Part shown: one piece after another, positions 54,749-64,000 of the stretch | Position numbering within the stretch: the first letter of the stretch is position 1 | How the letters are laid out: the number at the start of each line of letters is the position of its first letter | The notes under the pieces: model-generated | What the model was told of the DNA's origin: nothing | Seen by the model: only the letters and a program-made list of their open reading frames with translations | The model's database searches: none | Source of the DNA: Candidatus Pelagibacter communis | Lineage (GTDB): Bacteria; Pseudomonadota; Alphaproteobacteria; Pelagibacterales; Pelagibacteraceae | DNA length: 64,000 bases | Assembly (NCBI RefSeq): GCF_001179965.1 | Contig: NZ_CVSH01000052.1 | Location: forward strand, 18,501-82,500 | Direction of reading: 5' to 3' | Position numbers and translations under genes: made by a program

Positions 54749-55183
54749 ATGATTAAATACAGATTAGAATGTGAACATTGCAAAAGTAAATTTGACAGTT
54801 GGTTTAGCTCTTCTAAAGAATTCGATAAATTAAAAAAATTAAAATTGATAAATTGTAATTCTTGTAATTCCAAAAAAATAAAAAAATCATTAATGTCACC
54901 TAAAGTTATTAAGGATGGTAATATTTTTAAGAAAAACAATTCTCAAGAAAAAAAACTACAAATTTTAAAGGGAAAATTGAAAGAATATCAAAAATTCATT
55001 AAAAATAATTTTGAGTACGTTGGTGATAATTTTTCTTATGAGGCCAGATCAATCCATTATGATACAAAAAAAAATAAAGCAAAAGGCATATATGGAAAAG
55101 CTTCAAATGAGGAAATAAAAAGTCTTAATGAAGAGGGAATAGAGACACAAACTATTCCATGGATTAAAGATAAAGAAAATTAG
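54749..55183 (+). CDS. DUF1178 family protein
   Basis: This 144-residue protein belongs to a family common in alpha- and betaproteobacteria. The N-terminus has two CxxC pairs (CEHCKSKF and CNSCNSKK) that look like a zinc ribbon, followed by a coiled Lys-rich middle and the conserved C-terminal GEEFAEEARAIHYG-like segment (FSYEARSIHYDTKKNKAKGI here) and GIETQTIPW. The function is not known. It ends 4 bases inside convergent ubiG. Confidence 0.85.
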   Translation: MIKYRLECEHCKSKFDSWFSSSKEFDKLKKLKLINCNSCNSKKIKKSLMSPKVIKDGNIFKKNNSQEKKLQILKGKLKEYQKFIKNNFEYVGDNFSYEARSIHYDTKKNKAKGIYGKASNEEIKSLNEEGIETQTIPWIKDKEN

Positions 55184-55908
55184 TTCTTTTTAAATTTAAT
55201 AATATAATTTACCGCACAATCCCGAGATACTTTCCATCTATTGGAAAGTGGATTAAATACCATCCCATCAATTTTTTGAACTAAAAGTGAATTTTTTCGT
55301 CCAAAATTTGTAAGTTCCTCCGGAGTTAAAAATTTATTCCATTCATGTGTTCCAATTGGCAACCAACGCAAAATATACTCTGCACCAATTATTGCTAGAA
55401 TATATGATTTAAGAGTTCTATTTAGCGTTGCAACAAACATTAGACCATTTTTTTTTAAAAGTTCTGAGCTTTTTTTGATAAAAAAATTTACATCCTCTAC
55501 ATGCTCAACAATTTCCATGTTTAAAACTAAATCGAATTTTTTATTTGATTTAAAATTTTCAGGTGAACTACAAAAATAACTTATATTTAAATTATTCTGT
55601 TTTGCATGAATTTTAGCTGAAATTATATTTTTTTCTGAAGCATCAATACCAGTTACATTACCTCCCAATCTTGACATTGGCTCTGATAACAAACCACCAC
55701 CACATCCGATATCTAAAATATTTAAATTTTTAAAAGGTTTATCTTTGTTAGTTAAATTAAAATGTTTAATAGTATTATCCTTTATATATTTTATTCTCTC
55801 TGGATTAAATTGATGAAGTGGTTTAAATTTTCCCTCTGGGTTCCACCAATCCTCTGCAATTTTTGAGAATTTATCTATTTCTTTTTTGTTAATTGTGCTA
55901 CTTTTCAT
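55180..55908 (-). CDS. ubiG: Ubiquinone O-methyltransferase UbiG
   Basis: This 242-residue SAM-dependent methyltransferase carries out both O-methylations of ubiquinone synthesis. EIDKFSKIAEDWWNPEGKFKPLHQFNP near the start is diagnostic, followed by the SAM loop ILDIGCGGGLLSEPMSRLG and the GTHEWNKFLTPEEL segment. It is divergent from lysC, a pairing seen in many alphaproteobacteria. Its product S-adenosylhomocysteine is handled by AhcY. Confidence 0.95.
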   Translation of the reverse strand: MKSSTINKKEIDKFSKIAEDWWNPEGKFKPLHQFNPERIKYIKDNTIKHFNLTNKDKPFKNLNILDIGCGGGLLSEPMSRLGGNVTGIDASEKNIISAKIHAKQNNLNISYFCSSPENFKSNKKFDLVLNMEIVEHVEDVNFFIKKSSELLKKNGLMFVATLNRTLKSYILAIIGAEYILRWLPIGTHEWNKFLTPEELTNFGRKNSLLVQKIDGMVFNPLSNRWKVSRDCAVNYIIKFKKN

Positions 55909-55974
55909 TGATTATTGACATTACAATCAAGATGTATTTTATCAATATAATTTAAAATATTAAGAAATAAATCA

Positions 55975-57189
55975 ATGAAAATTATAGTTTTAAAATTCGG
56001 TGGAACATCAGTTGGATCAATAGAGAGGATTAAAAAAGCCGTCTCCATTATTCAGAGATACACAAAAAAAAAATATAAAGTGATTGTTGTATCATCGGCT
56101 ATGAGCGGTGTGACAAATGATCTAGTTAGAAAGTCACAAAAAATAAGCAAAAATTTTAATGCGTCGGAGTATGATGTTCTTGTTTCATCTGGTGAACAAA
56201 TATCTTGTGCGCTTATTTCAGGAAGATTAAATCATATTGGGTACAATTCAAGATCATGGCTTGGATGGCAAGTCCCAATCATTACTGAAGGCGATCACAA
56301 AAAATCTAGAATTACCAAAATATTTAAAAATAAAATTATTAAATACCTCAAAAGTGGTGGAATACCTGTGATAACCGGTTTTCAAGGAATAAACTCTGCT
56401 GAGAGAATTACCACTTTAGAAAGAGGAGGGTCTGACGCAAGTGCAATTATGCTAGCAAAATTTTTTAATGCAGAAAAATGTATTATTTTTACTGATGTTG
56501 AGGGAGTTTATACAACAGACCCGAATACGTTTAAAAAAGTAAAAAAAATTGATAAAATATCTTACGAAGAAATGTTAGAGATGGCATCCTTAGGAGCTAA
56601 AGTTATGCAGCCTGCCTCAATCCAAGATGCAAGATTGAATAGAATAAATATTGAGGTTAAATCATCGTTTAAAAGTAAACCCGGCACATTAATTACCAAA
56701 AAAAAAAATATTTCCGCTAATAGAATTATTACAGGGGTTTCATTCACAAAAAATGATACAAAAATTACTTTAATAGGAGTTGTAGATAAACCAGGTGTTG
56801 CAGCATCTATTTTTGAACCATTATCAATGAATGCAATAAATGTTGATATGGTTGTACAAAATGTTTCAGCAGATGGAAGACAGACTGACTTAACATTCAC
56901 AATTAAAAATGAAGATATTAAAAAGACTGAAAAACTTTTAAGAAATAACAAAAAAATAAAATTTCAAAAAATACTTATCAAAAGAAATGTTTCAAAAATT
57001 TCAATTATTGGGGTTGGAATGATTACTACTCCTGGTGTAACATATAGAATGTTTAAAGCTCTTTCTAAACAAAATATAAATATTCAAGTCATTTCAACCT
57101 CGGAAATAAAAATTTCTGTTTTGATAGATAAACAACATATTAAAAAAGCTGTCAAAGCTCTTCATAAAGAATTTGAATTAGAAAAATGA
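55975..57189 (+). CDS. lysC: Aspartate kinase
   Basis: This 404-residue enzyme begins the lysine/threonine/methionine branch. [30 protein letters not shown] and [13 protein letters not shown] are kinase motifs (1-250). Two ACT domains follow (about 265-404), which give feedback control by lysine and/or threonine. The length is that of the monofunctional class. It overlaps ispG as ATGA and starts the lysC-ispG-prfA-prmC-DUF4167 operon. Confidence 0.96.
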   Translation: MKIIVLKFGGTSVGSIERIKKAVSIIQRYTKKKYKVIVVSSAMSGVTNDLVRKSQKISKNFNASEYDVLVSSGEQISCALISGRLNHIGYNSRSWLGWQVPIITEGDHKKSRITKIFKNKIIKYLKSGGIPVITGFQGINSAERITTLERGGSDASAIMLAKFFNAEKCIIFTDVEGVYTTDPNTFKKVKKIDKISYEEMLEMASLGAKVMQPASIQDARLNRINIEVKSSFKSKPGTLITKKKNISANRIITGVSFTKNDTKITLIGVVDKPGVAASIFEPLSMNAINVDMVVQNVSADGRQTDLTFTIKNEDIKKTEKLLRNNKKIKFQKILIKRNVSKISIIGVGMITTPGVTYRMFKALSKQNINIQVISTSEIKISVLIDKQHIKKAVKALHKEFELEK

Positions 57190-58289
57190 GCATTAGACCA
57201 TTTAGAGACATAAAAAGGAATAAAACCAAAGTTATAAATGTTGGCCCTGTAAAAGTTGGTGGTAATAACCCTATTAGTGTTCAGTCTATGACAAATACTT
57301 TAACTACTGATGTAAATAAAACTATAAAACAAATCCATCAAATTTCTGAAGCAGGCGCAGATATAGTTAGAGTTTCTTGTCCGGATGAGAACTCAACAAA
57401 TGCTCTTAAAGAAATTGTTAAACATATAGACATCCCTTTAGTGGCAGATATTCACTTTCATTATAAAAGGGCTATAGAAGCAGCGGAGAACGGAGCTAAC
57501 TGCTTAAGAATTAATCCTGGCAACATTGGAGATAAAAAAAAAATAAAAGAAGTCATAGAAGCAGCAAAAAATAATAATTGTTCAATAAGAATTGGGGTCA
57601 ATGCTGGTTCCTTAGAAAAAGATATTCTTGAAAAGTACAAAGAGCCATGCCCAGAAGCCTTAGTTGAAAGTGCATTAAGAAATATAAAAATTTTAGAGGA
57701 TTTAGATTTTCAAAATTTTAAAATTAGCGTGAAATCCTCTGATGTTTTTTTGTCAGTGAAATCTTATAGACTTTTATCTCAACAAACTACATACCCACTT
57801 CACCTTGGCATTACAGAGGCAGGAAGTTACTTGCCTGGGAGCATTAAATCATCAATAGGACTTGGAAATTTATTGATGGACGGTATTGGCGATACCATCA
57901 GAGTATCATTATCAGATGATCCAGTTGAGGAGGTTAAAATTGGAAATGAAATTTTAAAATCAATAGGTTTAAGAAATAGAGGTGTTAAAATTATATCTTG
58001 TCCATCTTGTGCAAGACAAGGATTTGAGGTAATTGAAACAGTAAAAATACTTGAAAATAAACTCTCGCACATTAAAGAACCTATTACTCTATCTATAATT
58101 GGATGTGTAGTTAATGGACCTGGAGAGGCATCACAAACAGATATTGGAATTACAGGTGGAGGAAAAGACAGTAACATGCTTTATTTAAATGGAATTCAAA
58201 CAAAGAAATTACATAACAATGAAATCATTTCTAAAGTTGTTGAACAAGTTGAAAAGAAGGCTAGCGAAATCCAAAAAAAAGCTAAATGA
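57186..58289 (+). CDS. ispG: 4-hydroxy-3-methylbut-2-enyl diphosphate synthase
   Basis: This 367-residue iron-sulfur enzyme carries out the sixth step of the MEP isoprenoid pathway. The [4Fe-4S] ligands are Cys272 and Cys275 ([10 protein letters not shown]), Cys307 ([10 protein letters not shown]) and Glu314. The N-terminal TIM barrel has [12 protein letters not shown] and NPGNIG. It overlaps lysC and prfA by 4 bases each, which implies translational coupling. Confidence 0.96.
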   Translation: MSIRPFRDIKRNKTKVINVGPVKVGGNNPISVQSMTNTLTTDVNKTIKQIHQISEAGADIVRVSCPDENSTNALKEIVKHIDIPLVADIHFHYKRAIEAAENGANCLRINPGNIGDKKKIKEVIEAAKNNNCSIRIGVNAGSLEKDILEKYKEPCPEALVESALRNIKILEDLDFQNFKISVKSSDVFLSVKSYRLLSQQTTYPLHLGITEAGSYLPGSIKSSIGLGNLLMDGIGDTIRVSLSDDPVEEVKIGNEILKSIGLRNRGVKIISCPSCARQGFEVIETVKILENKLSHIKEPITLSIIGCVVNGPGEASQTDIGITGGGKDSNMLYLNGIQTKKLHNNEIISKVVEQVEKKASEIQKKAK

Positions 58290-59362
58290 TACCTCTTGAT
58301 AAAGTAAAAGATATTCTTGATAAACATGCTAAGCTAGAAGTAGATTTATCCTCTGCTGACATTGATAAAAAAAAATTTGCTGAAATGTCAAAAGAATATT
58401 CAGATCTAAGTAGTATTATAGATGAAGCAAAATTTTATAATTCATTTCAAGACGAGAAAAATGAATTAGAAAAGATCATTAATGATAGCTCAAGTGATGA
58501 TGATATGAAAGAATTAGCTAAATCAGAATTGTCTACACTAATTTCTAAAAGTGAAAAAGTTGAAAAAAAATTGAAACTTTTCCTCTTACCAAAAGATGAA
58601 GCTGATAAAAAGAACGCAATAATTGAAATTAGAGCGGGTACAGGAGGTCTTGAGGCGAGTTTATTTGCTGCAGATCTTTTTAAAATGTATGAAAAAATCT
58701 GTAATAAAAAAAAATGGCAATTAGAAATAATAAGTATTTCCAAAAGTGATGCCGGAGGTCTAAAAGAAGTTATTGCATCAATTAAGGGGGTAAATATTTA
58801 TTCAACTCTCAAATATGAGAGCGGTGTTCATAGGGTACAACGAGTTCCCGATACAGAAACACAAGGAAGGGTTCATACATCTGCTGCTACAGTAGCAGTA
58901 TTACCCGAGGCCGAGGAAATTGATGTAAAAATTGAGGATAAAGATTTACGTATAGATGTTTTTAGAAGTAGCGGTCCCGGCGGGCAAAGTGTAAATACAA
59001 CTGACTCCGCTGTTAGAATTACTCATATTCCAACAGGAATTGTCGTCAGTCAACAAGATGAGAAATCTCAAATAAGAAACAAAGAAAAGGGACTTAAAAT
59101 TTTAAGATCTAGAATATACGAACATGAGAGAGAAAAAAAAGATAATGAAAGATCAATGGACAGAAAAACTAAAATTGGATCAGGAGATAGATCGGAGAGA
59201 ATAAGAACTTATAATTTCCCCCAAGGAAGAGTGACAGATCATAGAATAAATATGACTTTACATAAATTAGAAGAATTTTTAGAAGGTGAAATATTTGATG
59301 AATTAATTGATAGTCTAAATTTACAAGACCAGGAAGATAAACTAGTAGGTTTAGTTAAATAA
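58286..59362 (+). CDS. prfA: Peptide chain release factor 1
   Basis: This 358-residue factor recognises UAA and UAG stops. The PxT codon-reading loop is [14 protein letters not shown], and the catalytic GGQ is in [15 protein letters not shown] near residue 232. Upstream and downstream overlaps (4 bases with ispG, 1 base with prmC) suggest one transcript. The partner methylase PrmC is next. Confidence 0.96.
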   Translation: MIPLDKVKDILDKHAKLEVDLSSADIDKKKFAEMSKEYSDLSSIIDEAKFYNSFQDEKNELEKIINDSSSDDDMKELAKSELSTLISKSEKVEKKLKLFLLPKDEADKKNAIIEIRAGTGGLEASLFAADLFKMYEKICNKKKWQLEIISISKSDAGGLKEVIASIKGVNIYSTLKYESGVHRVQRVPDTETQGRVHTSAATVAVLPEAEEIDVKIEDKDLRIDVFRSSGPGGQSVNTTDSAVRITHIPTGIVVSQQDEKSQIRNKEKGLKILRSRIYEHEREKKDNERSMDRKTKIGSGDRSERIRTYNFPQGRVTDHRINMTLHKLEEFLEGEIFDELIDSLNLQDQEDKLVGLVK

Positions 59363-60207
59363 TGAATAATATTCAAAGTATTTTAAATATGGGTAGTAGT
59401 TTTCTTAAAGAAAATCATATCAATTCTTACCAAATTGATTCAGAATTACTGTTGAGCAAGGTTTTAAATAAAAATAGAGAATATATGTTTTTAAATCATA
59501 CGGAAACTTTAAATAATGAACTTTTACAAAAGTTTAAAGTTTTACTTAATAGACGTAAAAAAAAAGAGCCACTAGCATATATTTTAAATCATAAAGAATT
59601 TTGGAAGAATAGTTTTTATATTGATAAAAATGTATTGATACCTAGACCAGATACAGAAATATTAATTGAGGAGATATTAAAACTTTACCATAAAGACCGA
59701 AATTTATCCGTTTTAGATATAGGAACGGGTTCTGGATGTATAATTATTTCTCTACTTAAGGATAGGCTAAGGTTCAATGGCACAGCTATAGACATATCAA
59801 AAAAAGCTATAAATATTGCAAAATATAATGCAAAAATGCATCAATTAAGTCATAGGATAAAATTTTATAAAACTTCTGTTGACAATTTTTTTAAAGGTAA
59901 ATATGATTTAATAGTATCCAATCCTCCATATATTAACAGTTTAAGTTTAAAATATTTGGAAAAAGATATATTGGGATATGAGCCAATCCAAGCTTTAGAA
60001 GGTGGATTAGACGGTTTTAATGTTTTCAACAAAATAATTAAAATGTCATCAATACTATTAAAAAAAGGTGGAAAATTGGTTCTAGAAATAGGATTTGATC
60101 AAAAAATTGAAATGCTAAGAATACTAAAAAAAAAAAATTTTTTTTTAAATAAAACTGTTCTAGATTATAGCGGCAATGACAGATGCATAATATGTACAAA
60201 GTTATAA
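59362..60207 (+). CDS. prmC: Release factor glutamine methyltransferase PrmC
   Basis: This 281-residue SAM-dependent enzyme methylates the Gln of the GGQ motif in RF1 and RF2. The N-terminal helical domain is followed by VLIPRPDTEIL, the SAM loop VLDIGTGSGCI, and the substrate motif SNPPYI near residue 188. ALEGGLDGF and LEIGFDQ complete the family pattern. It sits directly after its substrate gene prfA. Confidence 0.95.
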   Translation: MNNIQSILNMGSSFLKENHINSYQIDSELLLSKVLNKNREYMFLNHTETLNNELLQKFKVLLNRRKKKEPLAYILNHKEFWKNSFYIDKNVLIPRPDTEILIEEILKLYHKDRNLSVLDIGTGSGCIIISLLKDRLRFNGTAIDISKKAINIAKYNAKMHQLSHRIKFYKTSVDNFFKGKYDLIVSNPPYINSLSLKYLEKDILGYEPIQALEGGLDGFNVFNKIIKMSSILLKKGGKLVLEIGFDQKIEMLRILKKKNFFLNKTVLDYSGNDRCIICTKL

Positions 60208-60218
60208 CTACAATTTAA

Positions 60219-60596
60219 ATGAGATCGTTTAGAAATAATAACAAGAGATCGCGATTTAGATCTAATGGGGAAAAAAATTTTAAAAGAAATGGTCAAAACT
60301 CTTCTTTTATAGAAGGCCAAAATTTTCAAAGAAAATCTCCTGGTAGAAATAATCAAAACGCGAATAAGCTAATTGATAAATATAATGATCTGGCTAGAGA
60401 GGCGCTATCTAACGGGGATAAAATTCTCTCAGAAAATTACTTTCAACATGCTGACCACTTTTTAAGAATATCTAACGACAAAGATAGAAATTTCACTAAA
60501 AATACTAACGAAGAGCAAAAACCAAATAATAATATTGAAACTTCTGAAAATAACGAAGCTAAAGATCAAAATCAAGACAGCAAAAATATAATATAA
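60219..60596 (+). CDS. DUF4167 domain protein
   Basis: This 125-residue basic protein is of a family found in alphaproteobacteria next to prfA-prmC. The N-terminal half is Arg/Asn/Gly-rich (RSFRNNNKRSRFRSNG), consistent with RNA binding. A conserved helix, ANKLIDKYNDLAREALSNGD followed by AENYFQHAEHYLRI-like ENYFQHADHFLRI, holds the DUF4167 core. The C-terminus is a low-complexity Asn/Glu/Gln tail. The function is unknown. Confidence 0.85.
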   Translation: MRSFRNNNKRSRFRSNGEKNFKRNGQNSSFIEGQNFQRKSPGRNNQNANKLIDKYNDLAREALSNGDKILSENYFQHADHFLRISNDKDRNFTKNTNEEQKPNNNIETSENNEAKDQNQDSKNII

Positions 60597-60598
60597 AA

Positions 60599-61900
60599 TT
60601 AACTAAGTTTTAATATTAATTCTGATTTTAATACATCAGTTTTGATTTTCCTTATTTCGAACTGTTCCCTAGATTTACCTTTGAGAGTTTTTCCTGAAGG
60701 CAATTTTAAAGTTTGTGAATTGATTTTTTTACCATTAAATATAACCTCATAATGAAGATGAGGTCCTGTAGATTTACCAGTTGATCCTACGTAACCAATA
60801 ATTTGACCTTGTTTTACTCTGTTACCAGTTTTTGCTAATCTTGAAAACTTTGACATATGTGCGTAAACTGTACTATAGGATGAGTTATGTTTTATTTTAA
60901 CACAATTTCCACCACCACCACACCAACTTGCTTTTATTACTACACCATCTCCTGAAGCCATTATAGGCGTACCTTCTGGAGCAGCAAAATCTGTTCCACG
61001 GTGCATTTTATTAAAACCATCAATTGGATGTTTTCTCATTCCGTATGGTGAGGACAGTCTTGCTCCATTAATTGGAGTTTTCATAAGAGCTTTTTTTGCA
61101 CTCTTTCCATTTAAGTCGTAATGTCCCTCGTTACCCTTTTTATCAAAATAGTATAAGGTATTGCTTTGATTTCGTAAATTTAAGTCTGCAAAAATAATTT
61201 TACCTGTATTAAAAATTTTCTTATTTTCATCTTCATAAACTTCATAAATAATTTGAAAAGAGTCGTTTTTTCTTATGTCACGCTGAAAATCAATTTGAAA
61301 TCCATATATTCTAGCAAACTCAACAATTATGTTTGCTGGTATATTTTGTTTTGACGCACTTCTATATAAGCTTTGAGTAATTCTTCCTTCTTTAAATATT
61401 ATCTTTTTTTGTAAATTAGTAACTATTTCTTTCTTTTTAAAAATATCTTTCTCGTAATCTCTTATTAATTCAATCTTTTTTGTTTTTGAAATTGTAATTC
61501 CAAGCTTTGAGATAGTCATATTTGAGTTATCAATTATTAAATTAACAATATCATTTACTTTAATATTGTTGGCGACCTTATTTTCAAGCAAGCTATTCAA
61601 AATATTATTTATCTCTTTTTTTGGAACTCCATAATTTTTTAAAATATTGTTTATAGATTCGTTATTTGCTATTTTGTGCTCAACTTTTAAATATTTTGGC
61701 TCAAATCCTTCTAAAACATTCTTAAAAGTTTTTTGGAAATATAGATTATTAATGACTTTAAGATATTCTTTAGTAGATTGACTCTTTGATGCCTGAAAAA
61801 GTTGAGTTAATATAACTGATGTAATAACAAGTAGTATTACGAAGGAAAGTTCCTGGTTTTTCCTTAAAAAATCCTGTACATATCTAAAGTGTTGTTTCAT
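60599..61900 (-). CDS. M23-family murein endopeptidase (MepM-like)
   Basis: This 433-residue protein has an N-terminal membrane anchor (about 15-35), a long LysM/OapA-like and coiled region, and a C-terminal M23 zinc peptidase domain. Zinc ligands are in MHRGTDFAAPEG (His, Asp), the active-site region is YAHMSKFSRL and the last motif is TGPHLHYEV. It should cut peptide cross-links in the periplasm. It faces DUF4167 with a 2-base gap, and its upstream region abuts the rRNA operon promoter. Confidence 0.9.
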   Translation of the reverse strand: MKQHFRYVQDFLRKNQELSFVILLVITSVILTQLFQASKSQSTKEYLKVINNLYFQKTFKNVLEGFEPKYLKVEHKIANNESINNILKNYGVPKKEINNILNSLLENKVANNIKVNDIVNLIIDNSNMTISKLGITISKTKKIELIRDYEKDIFKKKEIVTNLQKKIIFKEGRITQSLYRSASKQNIPANIIVEFARIYGFQIDFQRDIRKNDSFQIIYEVYEDENKKIFNTGKIIFADLNLRNQSNTLYYFDKKGNEGHYDLNGKSAKKALMKTPINGARLSSPYGMRKHPIDGFNKMHRGTDFAAPEGTPIMASGDGVVIKASWCGGGGNCVKIKHNSSYSTVYAHMSKFSRLAKTGNRVKQGQIIGYVGSTGKSTGPHLHYEVIFNGKKINSQTLKLPSGKTLKGKSREQFEIRKIKTDVLKSELILKLS

Positions 61901-61993
61901 TTGATTTTACAATTTGTAATTTAGTATATAAAAAAACCAAAAAAAACCCTTAATTTACAAGCTTTTTTTGATTTTTTTTTTACTCTTAACCAC

Positions 61994-62021
61994 TTGATTT
62001 AGTTTTATTTTAGCCTATAAG
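61994..62021 (+). promoter_or_regulatory. Promoter of the rRNA operon
   Basis: TTGATT (61994-61999) and TATAAG (62016-62021), with 16 bases between, lie in the 328-base gene-free gap between the M23 gene and 16S. A start near 62028 would give a leader of about 200 bases. The upstream stretch 61921-61990 is rich in A and T runs that could act as an UP element. A short palindrome, TTACAATTTGTAA (61907-61919), lies closer to the M23 gene. Confidence 0.55.
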
Positions 62022-62072
62022 CATCAAACTTTCTCAGTAAATTTAGCATTATTTATTAATTTTGTGAAAGTT

Positions 62073-62105
62073 TTTGAGCTTTTAGTCTCAAATAGCTATT
62101 TAAAA
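62073..62105 (+). promoter_or_regulatory. BoxB/BoxA-like antitermination site of the rRNA leader
   Basis: TTTGAG (62073-62078) and CTCAAA (62087-62092) form a small hairpin like boxB. GCTATTTAAAA (62095-62105) follows directly and resembles the E. coli rrn boxA GCTCTTTAACA with two differences. The order, position and spacing match rRNA antitermination sites. Confidence 0.5.
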
Positions 62106-62110
62106 AGTAA

Positions 62111-62142
62111 AAAATTTAAGAAGAGAAGTGTGGACGGTTAAG
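62111..62142 (+). other. 5' arm of the 16S processing stem
   Basis: This strand (starting AAAATTTAAGAAGAG and ending GACGGTTA) is complementary over about 30 bases to 63752-63782 on the other side of 16S, with one bulged base, two G-U pairs and few mismatches. Such stems are cut by RNase III to release pre-16S. Confidence 0.7.
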
Positions 62143-62161
62143 GTTACCAAAATTTGTCGTA

Positions 62162-62216
62162 CACACTTCAACATTATATAAATTTTATTCTTAGAATTTA
62201 TATAGAAGCTAGTGTG
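62162..62216 (+). other. Stable hairpin in the rRNA leader
   Basis: TATATAAATT (62175-62184) and AATTTATATA (62195-62204) form a perfect 10-base stem with a 10-base loop. Outside it, CACACT (62162-62167) pairs with AGTGTG (62211-62216), extending the structure. It lies between the processing arm and the mature 16S 5' end and may aid folding or processing. Confidence 0.5.
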
Positions 62217-62228
62217 CGCCGTTTTTAA

Positions 62229-63702
<1,474 letters not shown>

Positions 63703-63751
63703 TAAGGATGATCAAAAATTTATTTTTGATCTAAATATTTAACAGGCTAAT

Positions 63752-63782
63752 GTTGACCGTCCTCATTTCTCTTCTTAATTTT
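63752..63782 (+). other. 3' arm of the 16S processing stem
   Basis: This strand (starting GTTGACCGTCC and ending CTTAATTTT) pairs with 62111-62142. It places the RNase III cut about 50-80 bases after the mature 16S 3' end, before tRNA-Ile. Confidence 0.7.
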
Positions 63783-63787
63783 AAGTG

Positions 63788-63801
63788 TTTCTCTTTACTG
63801 A
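63788..63801 (+). promoter_or_regulatory. BoxA-like site in the 16S-tRNA spacer
   Basis: TTTCTCTTTACTGA resembles boxA (GCTCTTTAACA) and lies just before tRNA-Ile. A second boxA in the spacer is usual in bacterial rrn operons. Confidence 0.35.
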
Positions 63802-63805
63802 ATAA

Positions 63806-63882
63806 GGGCCGGTAGCTCAGTTGGTTAGAGCACACCCTTGATAAGGGTGGGGTCGAAAGTTCGAGTCTTTCTCGGCCCACCA
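63806..63882 (+). tRNA. tRNA-Ile (GAT)
   Basis: A full cloverleaf of 77 bases. The acceptor stem is GGGCCGG with its partner before ACCA, the D-loop contains AGCTCAGTTGGTTAGAGC, the anticodon GAT is at 63840-63842, and the T-arm contains TTCGAGT. The 3' CCA is encoded. It lies in the 16S-23S spacer, the standard place. Confidence 0.96.
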
Positions 63883-63889
63883 TTTTTTT

Positions 63890-63965
63890 GGGGGATTAGC
63901 TCAGCTGGGAGAGCGCCTGATTTGCATTCAGGAGGTCAGCGGTTCGATCCCGCTATCCTCCACCA
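63890..63965 (+). tRNA. tRNA-Ala (TGC)
   Basis: A full cloverleaf of 76 bases with encoded CCA. The acceptor GGGGGAT pairs with ATCCTCC (one G-U), the anticodon loop is TTTGCAT with TGC at 63923-63925, and the T-arm is AGCGGTTCGATCCCGCT. It is seven bases after tRNA-Ile. The remaining 35 bases to the window end are the start of the spacer before 23S rRNA. Confidence 0.96.
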
Positions 63966-64000
63966 GAAATACTTAGTTATTTAAATTGTAAATAAAATTA

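Noticed and set aside
56562..56951. 129-residue frame opposite lysC
   Set aside because: It is antisense to the conserved ACT and kinase regions of lysC.

Overview
This window is from a streamlined, very A+T-rich alphaproteobacterium that fits the SAR11 clade (Pelagibacterales). The evidence is a SAR11-like 16S rRNA gene at the right end, intergenic gaps of mostly 0 to 130 bases, many overlapping start/stop codons, and an alphaproteobacterial gene set (GcrA, ChvG/ChvI, RegA-type regulator, class I lysyl-tRNA synthetase, DUF1178, DUF4167, and the cycM/kdsB/pheA and tsaE/amgK/murU neighbourhoods). From memory, the 16S differs from Candidatus Pelagibacter ubique HTCC1062 in its first 100 bases, so this is probably another SAR11 lineage. 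No phage, insertion sequence, CRISPR array or obvious island was seen.

Layout. 1-3.7 kb (minus): trkH, an AmpG-type permease, an NlpC/P60 peptidase and the start of a TPR gene. 3.8-7.3 kb (plus): class I lysyl-tRNA synthetase, pyrD, rpmB with its own promoter, and a YhhQ-type transporter. 7.3-10.4 kb (minus): a three-gene polyamine cluster (ornithine decarboxylase-like, deoxyhypusine synthase-like, ureohydrolase) with a terminator-like hairpin in its leader. 10.5-19 kb: RegA-type regulator, bioY, a YadG-type ABC ATPase, polA, chvI-chvG, ahcY. 19-21.8 kb: tsaE-amgK-murU, facing gpmA. 21.9-23.3 kb: VanZ-like protein, secreted nuclease, lytic transglycosylase-like lipoprotein. 23.3-28.6 kb (minus): msrA, a sulfurtransferase, and an RND adaptor and pump. 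28.6-30.1 kb: EamA transporter and AlkA-like glycosylase. 30.1-37.7 kb (minus): rnd-like exonuclease, kdsD, lptC, lptB, aroA, cmk, rpsA, ihfB, pyrF. 37.8-44.7 kb: NDUFA9-like protein, SHOCT protein, gcrA, YadH-type permease, argD-argF, cycM, kdsB, pheA. 44.75-47.5 kb: ffs (4.5S RNA), dnaX, ybaB, recR. 47.5-54.7 kb: glcB, accA, secA, argJ. 54.7-61.9 kb: DUF1178, ubiG, lysC-ispG-prfA-prmC-DUF4167, and an M23 peptidase. 61.9-64 kb: rrn promoter and leader, 16S rRNA, tRNA-Ile(GAT), tRNA-Ala(TGC); the window ends before 23S.

How the genes fit together. Most are housekeeping: translation, replication and repair, arginine, aromatic and aspartate-family amino acids, pyrimidines, Kdo/LPS export, and peptidoglycan turnover and recycling (AmpG, NlpC/P60, transglycosylase-like, AmgK, MurU, M23). 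The points most worth a second look are: a cytidylate kinase whose P-loop lysine is alanine; the polyamine cluster and its possible attenuator; a C-terminal hydrophobic anchor on AccA; an lptC-lptB pair with no lptA between; a glcB with no room for the glycine riboswitch described in SAR11; a ChvI whose usual Lys-Pro-Phe site is changed; and a well-preserved rRNA leader. I found no wholly new multi-gene system.
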